NCBI GenBank assembly: GCA_017999075.1
Contig: JAGOBX010000255.1
Coordinates: 1 to 5,821, forward strand
Reading direction: 5' to 3'
DNA from: JAGOBX01 sp017999075 [NCBI: Candidatus Babelota bacterium]
Lineage (GTDB): Bacteria > JAGOBX01
Length of the DNA stretch: 5,821 bases
Below, piece by piece: positions 5,789 through 5,821 of this stretch. The translations under genes were made by a program, and so were the position numbers. The notes under the pieces are model-generated. The model ran no database searches and had not been told where the DNA came from. It was given only the letters and a program-made list of their open reading frames with translations. Each line of letters begins with the position of its first letter. Within the stretch, counting starts at the first letter, position 1.

Positions 5789-5821
5789 TTTAATAATAGG
5801 TATTTTAATAAAAATAAAAAA

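Noticed and set aside
5722-5821. CRISPR leader, origin or A/T repeat array in the terminal AT-rich stretch
   Set aside because: There are no regularly spaced direct repeats, DnaA-box-like sites or spacers; it is simple A/T-rich sequence with one palindrome.

Overview
The window is AT-rich bacterial DNA. Its genes favour AAA, AAT, TTT and ATT codons, intergenic spaces are very short, and most starts have no Shine-Dalgarno sequence. A glycosyltransferase of the family 9 (heptosyltransferase) type suggests a Gram-negative-like envelope with LPS or a related surface glycan. The sequence does not let me name the genus or phylum; Bacteroidota, Elusimicrobiota, Spirochaetota and similar AT-rich lineages all remain open. 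TGA ends three of the complete genes, so TGA is a normal stop here.

Layout. Positions 1 to about 185 are compositionally foreign: a hand count gives about 46% G+C over 1-180 against about 23% over 181-360. On the minus strand this piece encodes the middle of a GNAT acetyltransferase, interrupted by an in-frame TAG. It abuts the 3' end of a TPR gene on the plus strand (about 196-378), so there is a rearrangement or assembly junction near 185-196. A compact plus-strand run follows: an MBL-fold metallohydrolase (365-1327), a GT4 glycosyltransferase (1329-2447) and a GT9 glycosyltransferase (2450-3454), with gaps of 1 and 2 nt. This run almost certainly forms an operon. Two radical SAM enzymes with extra C-terminal cysteines lie on the minus strand (3462-4538 and 4624-5721) and converge on the GT9 gene with only 7 nt between stop codons. 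The last 100 bases (5722-5821) are almost pure A/T, lie upstream of the outer radical SAM gene and hold no gene.

How the genes may work together. The two glycosyltransferases, and two radical SAM proteins of types often seen near polysaccharide genes, suggest a surface-glycan (LPS core, O-antigen or capsule) assembly and modification locus. The substrates of the radical SAM enzymes and of the MBL hydrolase cannot be read from the sequence. I found no RiPP precursor, CRISPR array, tRNA, rRNA or insertion sequence. Nothing here can be claimed as a new system; the most open question is what the pair of radical SAM enzymes modifies.
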